Shown here: piece by piece, positions 34,635-44,384 of the stretch
Numbering within the stretch: the stretch's first letter is position 1
Layout of the letters: the number at the start of each line of letters is the position of its first letter
Origin: Anaerocolumna jejuensis DSM 15929
Lineage (GTDB): Bacteria; Bacillota; Clostridia; Lachnospirales; Lachnospiraceae
Assembly (NCBI RefSeq): GCF_900142215.1
Contig: NZ_FRAC01000011.1
Span: 62,001-126,000 of the forward strand
Reading direction: 5' to 3'
Length of the DNA: 64,000 bases
Translations under genes and position numbers: made by a program
Notes under the pieces: model-generated
What the model was told of the DNA's origin: nothing
The model's input: the letters and a program-made list of their open reading frames with translations, nothing else
Databases searched by the model: none

Positions 34635-36974
34635 ATGGGAATAACGATAAATCAGAATGCGGTAAATCAAGTAGATAAGAATACAACAATATACCTGGAA
34701 GGAGAGCAGATCAAAGGTGTGGCAATTATCCTTAAGGGAAGAGTTCTTGCCAAAAGCAAGGGAGCCAGAGTGCTGCTTGGTACCGGTAATTTTATCGGAG
34801 TGAGTGATTTGAGCTTTGGCAGATATCTTTGTTCCTATGAGGCCTTTGATGAAGTGCTGTTCTATAGCTTTCCGGTAAAGAGCATGGAAGAGATAACAGA
34901 TATCTTCAATATAAACAAAGACTATAAAGGTTTAATGTCGGCATCTTTATCCAGATATGTAGCAGAAATTGAGAAGGTATATGCACAGCTTCATAATGGG
35001 GCAAAGGATATTTACAGCTTTACGGATAAATACCATGCCAAATACATGGAGCTTGGCAGCAAGCTGGGATATTCCGTTAGTTCGATAGCCGTGTTAAATG
35101 AGCTTGAACCTTATAACGAAGAAACCATGCTGGATGAGAGAAAGCTGGAATATTATAAAGAATGTGCCAGGATATCAGTGGATAACTGGAAAGCTTTCTG
35201 CTCCTACGGTGAGGCAGTGACTCTCTACACCCTTGAGGAAACGCAGGAACTAATCAGCCAGATGCTGAACGAATGCAGCAGAATGGCGGATTATCTTGAG
35301 AAGCTTATGCTTGGGCTTATTAACAATTCAGATAACTGCCTGTATAAGGGTTATGCTGCACTTGCCATTTCAATTGATGAAACCGGAGGGGACAACAGAG
35401 AATTAATCAGGGTAGTGGATGCTATTATAGAACGCATTAATTATCTGGAAAAGACCTTTGAAGAAAAGCTCGGGAGAAAGTGTAATGTTGACAGAAAACG
35501 TATGGAAGAGATATATTATGTGCTTATCTCCAAGACCTCAAACCGCAAGGAACAGGTAGATAACAACTTCCAGTATACCGAAAATGAAACCAAGGAAGTA
35601 ACGGAATCTCTGGAAGGGGCACTGCAGCAGATATGTGTCTATGCTTTGTATGACACGGAAAAGGCAGACGACCTGGCAAAGGGCATCCTGGATTTTATAA
35701 ATCTCAGGGATAAATTCTCCACAGATGACAGAATCCGAATACTCCGCAGAAGACTGACGCAGCATTTTTATGAGCTGTATGAGCTCGTATTTTTAAAAGC
35801 CTGCAAGGAGCAGAACGCTCCGAAAGTAATAGACCTCTTTTTAAAGTATGGTCTTTTAGATGAAAGGCTCTTGACAACAGACCAGTTAAGAGAGCTGTAT
35901 TTCCTGGATGATGAGATGGTTAAGCAAAATGGACTTTGTAAGGTCTATGATATAAAGACCTGGCTTACCTGCGTCTACAACGGGGAAAAGGAACCTTCCA
36001 AAAACGAATTTGACCAGGAATATGTGGACTGGTTAAGAAGCAACCGCAAGAGAGGGGAAATTACCGAAGAAGGGGAAAGGGATGCCTTGACCAACCCTGT
36101 GCTCAGAGCCAAGTATGAGATGCAGAATATGTTCCGTTATAACAGCAAGGTCGTAAACGGACAGTTCAGTACCTTTGTACCTTTTCTCTGGGGCGAGAGT
36201 ATCATAAAGAGCTTCCAGAATATGCTGCTGACCCCGGAACGCGTGAATACTGCCATCAATAATCTGCTGGAGATTGACTACTCTATCTTTCACAGAGAGG
36301 TATTGTATGTTAACCAGGCAAAGGGAATAGCAAAGGAATATGTTATGAAGCCGGTTTACCCGGACATTGTCCTGATGCCGGTAATGGGCTACAATGGAGT
36401 AATGTGGCAGGAGATTACGGGAAAGAAAAAGAGCAGGGAAGGACGTTTTATATTCCCTATCTTTGCAGATGCAAACCTAAATGATATTCTGATCAAGGTC
36501 TTTGGCAAATTCCGCTGGGAGCTGTGCAGAAGTATACAGGGCAATGCCTGGAATAATATCAAGGAAAAATCTCTGACCTCCGAGTATGCCGATTACATAC
36601 AGTTTTACCGTAAGAACAGAGATATTTCCGAAGAAATGAGAGAAAAAATCAAGACCCAGATACAAAAGGGCAGAAACAATTACAGGGAAATCTTTGTTAT
36701 TGACTATGAAGGCTGGATGAAGGGAGAATCCACCGGAGCTGTGAAGTTAAACCGAATAGCCCGGGAAATCCTTGCTACGTACTGTCCTTTTAAAAAGGAA
36801 ATCCGCGAGCGGCTGAAAGGAATGCCTTTGTTTTCTGATGCTATGGAGCGGCAAGCCAGAAATACCATAAAGAAAATAAGGGATACGGAGCTTAAATACC
36901 GTTCCATCGAAAAGGACGGAGGAGAAATAACTCCGGAGCTTAAGGATTCTTTGAGCTTTTACAAGGAACTGTAG
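34635..36974 (+). CDS. Cyclic-nucleotide-binding-like domain protein of unknown function
   Basis: A 779-aa protein. Residues 1-110 resemble a cNMP-binding beta roll (IYLEGEQIKGVAIILKGRVLA, then LLGTGNFIGVSDLSFG and VLFYSFPV). The phosphate-binding cassette typical of cAMP binders is not evident, so ligand binding is uncertain. The remaining 670 residues are mostly helical and match nothing I know. No helix-turn-helix, signal peptide or membrane segment. It is followed by a TPR/AAA+ protein and the two may act together (inference). Start follows GAGGTGGG. Confidence 0.7.
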   Translation: MGITINQNAVNQVDKNTTIYLEGEQIKGVAIILKGRVLAKSKGARVLLGTGNFIGVSDLSFGRYLCSYEAFDEVLFYSFPVKSMEEITDIFNINKDYKGLMSASLSRYVAEIEKVYAQLHNGAKDIYSFTDKYHAKYMELGSKLGYSVSSIAVLNELEPYNEETMLDERKLEYYKECARISVDNWKAFCSYGEAVTLYTLEETQELISQMLNECSRMADYLEKLMLGLINNSDNCLYKGYAALAISIDETGGDNRELIRVVDAIIERINYLEKTFEEKLGRKCNVDRKRMEEIYYVLISKTSNRKEQVDNNFQYTENETKEVTESLEGALQQICVYALYDTEKADDLAKGILDFINLRDKFSTDDRIRILRRRLTQHFYELYELVFLKACKEQNAPKVIDLFLKYGLLDERLLTTDQLRELYFLDDEMVKQNGLCKVYDIKTWLTCVYNGEKEPSKNEFDQEYVDWLRSNRKRGEITEEGERDALTNPVLRAKYEMQNMFRYNSKVVNGQFSTFVPFLWGESIIKSFQNMLLTPERVNTAINNLLEIDYSIFHREVLYVNQAKGIAKEYVMKPVYPDIVLMPVMGYNGVMWQEITGKKKSREGRFIFPIFADANLNDILIKVFGKFRWELCRSIQGNAWNNIKEKSLTSEYADYIQFYRKNRDISEEMREKIKTQIQKGRNNYREIFVIDYEGWMKGESTGAVKLNRIAREILATYCPFKKEIRERLKGMPLFSDAMERQARNTIKKIRDTELKYRSIEKDGGEITPELKDSLSFYKEL

Positions 36975-37034
36975 AGGTATCTTCAGGATAACTGGGAAGG
37001 TACATATTGAAAAATTAATAGTAATGACCAGGTT

Positions 37035-37070
37035 AGGGCAGGGTTCTTTGAATTCTGCCCTATATTTTTT
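37035..37070 (+). terminator. Terminator after cNMP-like gene
   Basis: AGGGCAG pairs with CTGCCCT (13-nt loop) and is followed by ATATTTTTT. Confidence 0.75.
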
Positions 37071-37192
37071 ACGGAATCCTGTCATTTGCTGAGTAAAGGA
37101 CTGGGAAAGAACTTGTATAAATACAGTGGAAATGGTAAGATAGATGCATTAAAGGAACTATTTGCAATATTGGTGGCGTAAAGGAGGCTGCT

Positions 37193-39310
37193 ATGGAGCG
37201 GTATGATAATATAGTAAAGATAGAAGAAATCCGTAAGTTAACAGATGATGGACAGTATCAAAAAGCTGTCAAAATCCTTGACACCATGGATTTGCACAGG
37301 ATAAAGTCACTGACTGATTTAAGTATTCTTGCTGATGTGTTAACAGAAAACGGACGGTTTGATGAGGCAATGGAACTTCTTGGCAGGATTTATGAGAAGT
37401 CCAAGACAAGGCGTGTCCTCTATCAGATGGTGGAGATTTCCATCAAACAGGGAGATGCGGACCAGGCAGAGGATTATTTGCTGAAATACCAGAAGGCGGC
37501 TCCGAATGACTCTTATCGTTTTATATTCCGTTATTACATAGATAAATTAAAGGGAGAGCCTGCGGAGGTCCTGATAGAATCCCTGGAGCAGCTAAAAGAA
37601 TATGAATATATTGAAGTATGGGCTTATGAACTTGCCAAGCTCTATCACAAGGCAGGGCTGAGGGATAAGTGTGTCAGGGAGTGCTCTGACATCATACTCT
37701 GGTTTGGCGACGGAATATATGTAGAAAAGGCCATGCTGTTAAAGGCATACTATGTGGGAGAAATCGATCCCATCCACATATTGAAAGCAAAGGATAAAAA
37801 GGAAACAAGAGAGAGACTGGGACTTGACAAGACGAAGGATTACAGCAGTATCAGGGAACAGATAAATGAGTATCTTGCCGGGGAAGAAACCGGGGAGAAC
37901 AGCAGTGCAGCGGAGGAAACTGAGGAATATAGAGGAATAGAAGAAAGCAGTAAAACAGAGGCTAACTCCGAAGAAGTCCTGGCTGCTAAGCGGGAAGAAG
38001 CAGCGTCGGAAAGCAAAAAGTTCGAATACAAAAAAACTGAAAGCAATAAGCCTGAAACCATAGCTTCTAAAACCATAGGTTCTGAAAGCACAGTTTCTGA
38101 AGGCATAAATTCTAAAAGCATAGAATCTAAAAGCATGGATTACAAAAGCATAGATTCTAAAAGCACAGAATTTGTAAGCACAGAATTTAAAAGCATAGAT
38201 TCCGAAAGCACAGATTCCGAAAGCAGAGAATACGAAATAACGGATTCTGAAAGCATAGAGCCTGAAAGTACAGAATCTGAAAGCACAGAGCCTGAAAATA
38301 CATATTATGAAAATACCTATTCGGAAAGTACAGAACCTGCGGGGATAAATCCTGCTTATACACAGGCAGAAGGTACAAATCCCGAAGATACAAAGGCTGT
38401 TAGTACAAATTCCGAAACCTCAGAGCCTGATGGCTTAGAGAGGAATACTGTCTATGGGGATGATTCTGAATCAGAAAATGGAGCAGGTAAGGAAGAAGAG
38501 GAAGCTTACGGTGAAAGGGGCTTGGAGGAAAGTATATTTACCCTGTTTGAAAGAGCATCCTTTGATTTCCAAAAGGAGCTGGGAGGCTTTTTGCAGTCGG
38601 ACGAGGTAAAAAAACAGTTTCAATACTGCCTTGAAAATATTCTTTCGGATTCTGCCAACAGCAAATTTTTAAGCATCACTGGAGATAAGGAGAACGGTAA
38701 GACCTCCTTTGCCTTAAAAATCTGTAAGGGATTGTATTATCTTAAATGGATAAAAACTGACAGGATTGCCAAAATAACAGGAGAGAATCTGAACAGGGTC
38801 GATATCCTTAAACAGAAGGAAAGGCTTTACGGCAGTACACTTATTATAGAGAATCCGGGAATGCTTCAGGCAGATGCTGCTCAGAGGCTTTATACCTTTT
38901 TTAAGGAAATGGATGATAATATATTTGTTATGATAGAAGGGACCGGAGAGGAGATCAGCAGCTTTCTGGATGGTAATCCGCTGTTCAAGGAATATTTTAC
39001 TTATGAAATCTCTCTTGCTCCTTATACTATAAATCAGCTGGTTTTCTTCGCGAAGCAGTATCTGGAGAATAATAATTATATGCTAAAGGATGAAGTCAAG
39101 GGTGATTTTATAAAAGCCCTTACGGAAGCAGCAGCTGTGGAAGATGGCAGAGGAGCTTATGGAAAGGCCATGAGGTTAGCGGTAAAGGCAAAGAAGGCTG
39201 CGGACGCCAGATATAAGTCCTTGCTTGGGGATATACTAAATAGCGGGAAACTGAAAGAAGATGATCTGCTATACATTATCAAAGAGGATATTATAATGGA
39301 GGAAATATAA
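37193..39310 (+). CDS. TPR-like protein with Ser-rich repeat and CbbX-like AAA+ domain
   Basis: A 705-aa protein. Residues 1-220 look like TPR helices (KAVKILDTMDL, DEAMELLGRIYEKSK, DQAEDYLLKYQKAAP). Residues about 290-400 are a Ser/Glu-rich stretch with 5-residue periodicity (ESTDS, KSIDS). The C-terminal 260 residues look like an AAA+ ATPase: Walker A GDKENGKT, Walker B-like TLIIENPGML, and the phrase VMIEGTGEEISSFLDGNPLF, which resembles the CbbX/SpoVK group. Function unknown. Start follows AAAGGAGG; the pyrophosphatase gene follows after 4 bp. Confidence 0.75.
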   Translation: MERYDNIVKIEEIRKLTDDGQYQKAVKILDTMDLHRIKSLTDLSILADVLTENGRFDEAMELLGRIYEKSKTRRVLYQMVEISIKQGDADQAEDYLLKYQKAAPNDSYRFIFRYYIDKLKGEPAEVLIESLEQLKEYEYIEVWAYELAKLYHKAGLRDKCVRECSDIILWFGDGIYVEKAMLLKAYYVGEIDPIHILKAKDKKETRERLGLDKTKDYSSIREQINEYLAGEETGENSSAAEETEEYRGIEESSKTEANSEEVLAAKREEAASESKKFEYKKTESNKPETIASKTIGSESTVSEGINSKSIESKSMDYKSIDSKSTEFVSTEFKSIDSESTDSESREYEITDSESIEPESTESESTEPENTYYENTYSESTEPAGINPAYTQAEGTNPEDTKAVSTNSETSEPDGLERNTVYGDDSESENGAGKEEEEAYGERGLEESIFTLFERASFDFQKELGGFLQSDEVKKQFQYCLENILSDSANSKFLSITGDKENGKTSFALKICKGLYYLKWIKTDRIAKITGENLNRVDILKQKERLYGSTLIIENPGMLQADAAQRLYTFFKEMDDNIFVMIEGTGEEISSFLDGNPLFKEYFTYEISLAPYTINQLVFFAKQYLENNNYMLKDEVKGDFIKALTEAAAVEDGRGAYGKAMRLAVKAKKAADARYKSLLGDILNSGKLKEDDLLYIIKEDIIMEEI
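38080..38400 (+). repeat. 15-bp coding repeat
   Basis: Imperfect 15-bp units (for example GAATCTAAAAGCATA) encode five-residue Ser/Glu-rich repeats inside the TPR/AAA+ gene. The period keeps the reading frame, so copy number can change without frameshift. Confidence 0.8.
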
Positions 39311-39314
39311 CAGC

Positions 39315-40958
39315 ATGGAAAACCAGATCTTTGTAATAGGACATGTAAATCCGGATACGGATTCTATTTGTTCGGCTATTGCATATGCGCACTTAAAGAC
39401 GAAGCTTTCAGGAGAGGGATTTGTGCCGAAAAGGGCAGGACATATCAATTCGGAAACAAAGTTTGTACTGGAAGCCTTCAAGGTAAGTGCACCGGGTTAT
39501 CTGCCGGATGTCCGTACACAGGTAAAGGATATCGAAATCCGCAGGACAAAAGGAGTAAAGTGCGGAATTTCCTTAAAAGAGGCCTGGTCCTATATGAGGG
39601 AAAGCAATGTGGTGACACTTCCCATTGTGGATGCAGAAGACCATCTGGAAGGACTTATAACAGTAGGAGATATTACGAAGTCTTATATGGACGTCTATGA
39701 TAACAGGATACTTACGAAGGCTCATACTCCCTGCCGGAATCTGGTGGAGACACTGGAAGGAGAATTAATTGTAGGAAGCAGTGAAGAGATATTTCATAAT
39801 GGAAAAGTCTTAATAGCGGCAGCAAATCCCGACCTTATGGAAAATTATATAGAAAAGGACGATGTTGTGATATTGGGAAACCGCTATGAATCCCAGCTTT
39901 GTGCCATTGAGATGAATGCCGGCTGCATCATTGTATGTGATGGGGCAAGCGTGTCCAAAACCATTACAAAGATGGCTCAGAATAACAGCTGTATTATTAT
40001 AAAGACACCCTATGACACCTTTACCGCAGCCAGGCTTATCAACCAGAGTATACCAATTCAGTTCTTTATGACGGACAAAGACATTCTTTCCTTTACAAAG
40101 GATGATTATATTGAAGATATAAAGGGCATCATGGCCCAAAAGAGACACAGGGATTTCCCCATACTTGACAAGGACGGATATTATTTTGGAATGATATCCA
40201 GGCGAAATCTGCTGGGAGCAAAGAGAAAGAAGCTCATCTTAGTGGACCACAATGAGAAGTCCCAGGCAGTCGACGGGCTGGAAGATGCGGAGATATTGGA
40301 AATCATAGACCACCACAGGCTTGGCAGCCTTGAGACCATTAATCCGGTGTTTTTCCGGAACCAGCCTTTAGGATGCACTGCTACGATTATCTACCAGATG
40401 TACCTGGAGCATCAGATAAGCATTGAGCCTCAGATAGCAGGCCTTTTATGCTCTGCCATTCTATCGGATACCCTGGTCTACCGTTCTCCTACCTGTACGG
40501 AAATGGATAAGCAGGCAGCGGAAGCATTGGCAAAGCTTGCAGGAATCCAGACAGAGGAGTATGCCAGAAGAATGTTTGAGGCAGGCAGCGATTTGACAAA
40601 TAAGAGCCCTGAGGAGATTTTTTATCAGGATTTTAAGAAATTTACTACCGGAGAGGTTAGCTTTGGAGTGGGTCAAATCAGTTCCATGAGCAGAGAGGAA
40701 CTGGACAGGATTAAAGAATCCCTGGTTCCCTATATGCAGAAAGCCTACCACGAGCATGGAGTGGAAATGCTGTTCTTTATGCTCACCAATATTATGGACG
40801 GTTCCACCGAGTTCTTATATCAGGGAGCAGGAGCCAAGGAATTATTGATTAATACCTTCCACTTTGACAAGAATGATAAAGTATTTCACCTTGAGAATGT
40901 CGTATCAAGAAAAAAGCAGGTTATACCTGCCTTAATGCTGGCTTTGCAGGAAAACTAA
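39315..40958 (+). CDS. Manganese-dependent inorganic pyrophosphatase with CBS-DRTGG insert
   Basis: A 547-aa family II pyrophosphatase. The DHH domain is split: GHVNPDTDSICSAIAYA at the N-terminus carries metal ligands, then CBS, DRTGG and CBS regulatory domains, then VDHNEKSQ and the DHH motif IIDHHRLG, then a DHHA2 domain. The CBS insert binds adenine nucleotides or diadenosine polyphosphates in characterised relatives, regulating hydrolysis of PPi. It starts 4 bp after the upstream gene, with GGAGG at its end, so it is cotranscribed. Confidence 0.95.
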   Translation: MENQIFVIGHVNPDTDSICSAIAYAHLKTKLSGEGFVPKRAGHINSETKFVLEAFKVSAPGYLPDVRTQVKDIEIRRTKGVKCGISLKEAWSYMRESNVVTLPIVDAEDHLEGLITVGDITKSYMDVYDNRILTKAHTPCRNLVETLEGELIVGSSEEIFHNGKVLIAAANPDLMENYIEKDDVVILGNRYESQLCAIEMNAGCIIVCDGASVSKTITKMAQNNSCIIIKTPYDTFTAARLINQSIPIQFFMTDKDILSFTKDDYIEDIKGIMAQKRHRDFPILDKDGYYFGMISRRNLLGAKRKKLILVDHNEKSQAVDGLEDAEILEIIDHHRLGSLETINPVFFRNQPLGCTATIIYQMYLEHQISIEPQIAGLLCSAILSDTLVYRSPTCTEMDKQAAEALAKLAGIQTEEYARRMFEAGSDLTNKSPEEIFYQDFKKFTTGEVSFGVGQISSMSREELDRIKESLVPYMQKAYHEHGVEMLFFMLTNIMDGSTEFLYQGAGAKELLINTFHFDKNDKVFHLENVVSRKKQVIPALMLALQEN

Positions 40959-41302
40959 TCCTGCATTTTAAACTGGAGAATTACGGGTGTTTTCAAGTTC
41001 TTGCCGCCCTTTGACTTTACATCCTTTGTTATGGTCAGAATATAGGACTCGTTTTGGGAATAAGCCTCCAAAGGCTCGATTTCTATGTATTGATTGATGG
41101 TATCATAGCGGATATAGGTCTTAAGCGGTATTTGGTTTATAGTGGTCACATAGAGATTTTTATTGTTAATGGTTGCAGGGTCAAGAGGAGCAGTAAATCT
41201 GATACGCCAAACGAATTTGCCGGTACGGAATTTAAAGGACTGCTTTACTTTATCCTGAACATTTTGTGTTATAGCTTCTATTTCTATCATGTTATCAGCC
41301 AT
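40955..41302 (-). CDS. Small Ig-like (Big_5/SbsA-type) domain protein
   Basis: A 115-aa protein that looks like one Ig-like domain of the SbsA/Big_5 type: VWRIRFTAPLDPATINNKNLYV, then YIEIEPLEAYSQNESYILTI and VILQF. There is no signal peptide, so a cytoplasmic or non-classically secreted role is possible. The second ATG is used because AAGGAGG is too close to the first. Its 3' end overlaps the convergent pyrophosphatase gene by 4 bp. Confidence 0.75.
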   Translation of the reverse strand: MADNMIEIEAITQNVQDKVKQSFKFRTGKFVWRIRFTAPLDPATINNKNLYVTTINQIPLKTYIRYDTINQYIEIEPLEAYSQNESYILTITKDVKSKGGKNLKTPVILQFKMQD

Positions 41303-41538
41303 TTTCATTGCCTCCTTAACGGAATTGTATAGTATACCACGAATTTGGGTTACGGGGTTTTCTCAGTGCCTCTTTAATAGAAAGCTGTATTGTTTTTCTT
41401 GAAACTATTATACAATAAAATGCAGAAAAATGGTAGTAAGAAAAAAGGTCGAGTTTAAAAAACAAATTTTTAGCGGTGTTAGTAACAGTAAAGCAGCAGT
41501 AAAGTATCGATAAGATAGTTATGAAAGAGGTAAAGGTA

Positions 41539-42099
41539 ATGAAAAAGGAATTTTGGAAGCCGGGTAATATGCTCTATCCCCTTCCGGCTGTTATGGTAGG
41601 CTGTAAGGGAAAGGACGGAAAAAATAATATTATTACGGTTGCCTGGACGGGGACAGTCTGTACAAATCCGCCTATGGTATATATTTCCATTAGAAAAGAA
41701 AGATATTCCTATGGTATTATTAAGGATACCGGGGAATTTACTATAAATCTCACTGGCCAAAGCCTGGTGCGGGCCGCAGATTACTGTGGGGTCAAGTCCG
41801 GCAGAGAGGTGGACAAGTTTAAGGAAATGAAATTAACACCTGTAAAAGGAGTTCACATTGAAGCACCCTGTATTGAGGAAGCACCTGTAAATATTGAATG
41901 CAGACTAAAGGAAATCATTCCTCTGGGCTCACATGATATGTTTCTTTCCGAAGTACTTGGAGTGCATGCAGACAGTAAGTACATGAATGAAAAAGGTAAA
42001 TTTGATTTAAGCAAGGCAAAGCCCATCGTTTATTCTCATGGAGAATACTATGGACTTGGTGAACTGCTGGGGACATTTGGATATAGTGTTAAAAAATAA
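41539..42099 (+). CDS. Flavin reductase-like FMN-binding protein
   Basis: A 186-aa flavin reductase domain protein. NIITVAWTGTVCTNPPMVYISIRKERYS is the FMN-binding core and GEFTINL follows, as in the flavin reductase/flavoredoxin group. The start MKKEFWKPG has a better-spaced AGAGG site than the upstream ATG. Redox partner unknown. Confidence 0.88.
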   Translation: MKKEFWKPGNMLYPLPAVMVGCKGKDGKNNIITVAWTGTVCTNPPMVYISIRKERYSYGIIKDTGEFTINLTGQSLVRAADYCGVKSGREVDKFKEMKLTPVKGVHIEAPCIEEAPVNIECRLKEIIPLGSHDMFLSEVLGVHADSKYMNEKGKFDLSKAKPIVYSHGEYYGLGELLGTFGYSVKK

Positions 42100-42197
42100 A
42101 TAGCATAAACTGCGTTCATTCGGAAAAAATAAAAAATACTTGGCGAAGAGTGATAAAGATGTTATAATCATGACATTATGTGCGAAAGGACATGCCT

Positions 42198-42707
42198 ATG
42201 AAAAATATAGTCTTAATTGGAATGCCTTCAGCCGGTAAGAGTACCATTGGAATCATCCTTGCTAAGGTTTTGGGATATCAGTTTCTTGATTCCGACCTAT
42301 TAATTCAGGAGCAGGAAAAAGCTTTGTTAAAAGATATCATTGACGAAAGAGGAATAGATGGTTTTCTGGCTATTGAAAATCAGGTAAATAGTGAGATAGA
42401 TGCCGTAGCTACGGTAATTGCCACAGGCGGAAGTGTTGTTTATGGAAAGGAAGCCATGGAACACCTCCTGAAAAACGGAATTGTTGTGTACATTAAGCTT
42501 TCCCTTAAAACGATTGCCGACCGTCTGGGGAACATAAAGCAAAGGGGGGTCGTCTTAAGAGAGGGGCAAAATCTTAAGATGCTATATGAGGAGAGATGCC
42601 CTCTTTATGAGAAGTATGCCCATATTACAGTCAGCGGGGAAAATTTAAATACCGAGGAGCTTATGGAAAAGATTATAGAAGAATTCCACAAGATTAAGGA
42701 AAAGTAG
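42198..42707 (+). CDS. Shikimate kinase-like protein
   Basis: A 169-aa P-loop kinase of the shikimate kinase family, which phosphorylates the 3-hydroxyl of shikimate in aromatic amino-acid synthesis. Walker A GMPSAGKST and DSD are present, as is RCPLYEKYA. Two key elements differ: the GGG shikimate-binding loop reads GGS, and the FR motif Arg is replaced (GFLAIE). It may therefore accept another substrate. Start with AAAGGAC spacing preferred over an upstream GTG. Confidence 0.78.
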   Translation: MKNIVLIGMPSAGKSTIGIILAKVLGYQFLDSDLLIQEQEKALLKDIIDERGIDGFLAIENQVNSEIDAVATVIATGGSVVYGKEAMEHLLKNGIVVYIKLSLKTIADRLGNIKQRGVVLREGQNLKMLYEERCPLYEKYAHITVSGENLNTEELMEKIIEEFHKIKEK

Positions 42708-42730
42708 CGTCAGAAATTTGTGAAAAGTTA

Positions 42731-42758
42731 TTTACAACCTGTGGTTTTATGGTATAAT
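42731..42758 (+). promoter_or_regulatory. Promoter upstream of murA
   Basis: TTTACA (42731-42736), 16-bp spacer, TATAAT (42753-42758). The resulting leader of about 180 nt has an A-rich stretch but no riboswitch that I recognise. Confidence 0.5.
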
Positions 42759-42946
42759 CAAATTGTTTGTGAAACAAAAAACAAATGTAACAAAAAGAGA
42801 AACAAAAGTATACAGAGAAATAGGATGGCAGCCTCTTTGTTTAGGCATAAGCGAGAGAGGTTTTAATTTTATGTAAAAGCCATTTGTAACATGTATTATA
42901 CGGCCTCCTGTGGATAAGCCGTTAGAAGTTAATAAAGAGGTGTGCG

Positions 42947-44248
42947 ATGGAGCAATATATTATAAAGGGTGGGACGACCTTGCAAGGAGAGGTCACTATC
43001 GGCGGCGCAAAAAATGCGGCACTTGGTATCATATGCGCGGCAATCATGACAGATGAGCCAGTTGTAATAGGAAATTTACCTGAAATCGGCGATATTCATG
43101 TGCTTTTACAGGCCATTGAAGAAATCGGCGCTAAAGTTGATAGAATAGATGAGCATACAGTTAAGATTGATGGGAAAGGTATTGATCCGAATATTGGTAT
43201 TGATTACGATTTTATCAGAAAAATAAGGGCTTCCTACTATCTTTTGGGAGCACTTTTAGGAAAATATAAAAAGGCCCAGGTTGCATTGCCCGGAGGCTGC
43301 AATATCGGAAGCCGTCCCATTGACCAGCATATCAAGGGTCTGGAAGCTTTAGGAGCTGTTGTTAAAATTGAACATGGAATGATAAAAGCAAAGGCTGATA
43401 AGTTACAGGGAAATCATATTTATCTGGACTGCGCCAGTGTGGGAGCCACCATTAATATAATGCTTGCTGCCTGTCTTGCAGAGGGAGTTACGATTATTGA
43501 GAACTCCGCGAAAGAGCCCCATGTTGTTGATGTAGCAAACTTTCTGAACAGTATGGGAGCCAACATCAAAGGCACCGGAACAGATGTTATCCGTATCAAG
43601 GGTGTGGAGAAGTTAAACGGAAGCGACTATACCATTATCCCTGACCAGATCGAGGCAGGAACCTTTATGTTCGCTGCAGCGGCTACAAAGGGAGATGTAC
43701 TGATAAAAAATGTCATACCAAAACATTTGGAGGCTATAACAGCCAAGCTGATTGAAATTGGGGTACAGGTAGAGGAGTATGATGATGCCATTAGAGTAAA
43801 TGCTAAGGGTACTCTTGGACATACTCATGTTAAGACCTTACCTTATCCGGGATTTCCTACGGACATGCAGCCTCAGATTTCAGCTGTCCTGGTTACCTCG
43901 GAAGGAACCAGTATTGTAACAGAGACCCTGTTTGAGAACAGGCTCCGCTATGTGGATGAGCTTTCCAGAATGGGAGCAAATATAAAGGTGGAGGGAAACA
44001 CAGCGGTTATTGTCGGTGTGAAGAACCTCACCGGAGCTATTGTAAGTGCGCCGGATCTAAGAGCCGGAGCCGCCCTTGTAATAGCCGGTCTTGCCGCTAC
44101 AGGTTTTACACTTGTGGAGCAGGTTGAATATATTGAAAGAGGCTATGAGAATTTTGAAAGAAAGATGCAGGGACTTGGAGCTATAATAGCCAAGTTGGAT
44201 GCGGAAGATGAAAAAGCAGTACAGAAATTTAAATTAAAAGTTAGCTGA
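42947..44248 (+). CDS. murA: UDP-N-acetylglucosamine 1-carboxyvinyltransferase
   Basis: A 433-aa EPSP-synthase-fold enzyme that transfers enolpyruvate from PEP to UDP-GlcNAc, the first committed step of peptidoglycan synthesis. The KNAA motif (GGAKNAAL) and the catalytic Cys in LPGGCNIGSRPIDQH are present, so it should be sensitive to fosfomycin. Length is normal. Start follows AGAGGTG. Confidence 0.97.
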   Translation: MEQYIIKGGTTLQGEVTIGGAKNAALGIICAAIMTDEPVVIGNLPEIGDIHVLLQAIEEIGAKVDRIDEHTVKIDGKGIDPNIGIDYDFIRKIRASYYLLGALLGKYKKAQVALPGGCNIGSRPIDQHIKGLEALGAVVKIEHGMIKAKADKLQGNHIYLDCASVGATINIMLAACLAEGVTIIENSAKEPHVVDVANFLNSMGANIKGTGTDVIRIKGVEKLNGSDYTIIPDQIEAGTFMFAAAATKGDVLIKNVIPKHLEAITAKLIEIGVQVEEYDDAIRVNAKGTLGHTHVKTLPYPGFPTDMQPQISAVLVTSEGTSIVTETLFENRLRYVDELSRMGANIKVEGNTAVIVGVKNLTGAIVSAPDLRAGAALVIAGLAATGFTLVEQVEYIERGYENFERKMQGLGAIIAKLDAEDEKAVQKFKLKVS

Positions 44249-44263
44249 TAATATTATATAATA

Positions 44264-44302
44264 AAATGCCGGCGAAACATATCTGTTTTGCCGGCATTTC
44301 TT
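44264..44302 (+). terminator. Terminator after murA
   Basis: A 16-bp stem AAATGCCGGCGAAACA with its complement (one mismatch) and a small loop, followed by TTTCTTAT. Confidence 0.85.
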
Positions 44303-44384
44303 ATATGGATTTTAAAGAAATTTAAGTATTGACTTTAATAGTTAAATGATAGGTACTAAGTATTAAGATATAAAAGGATAGGGT

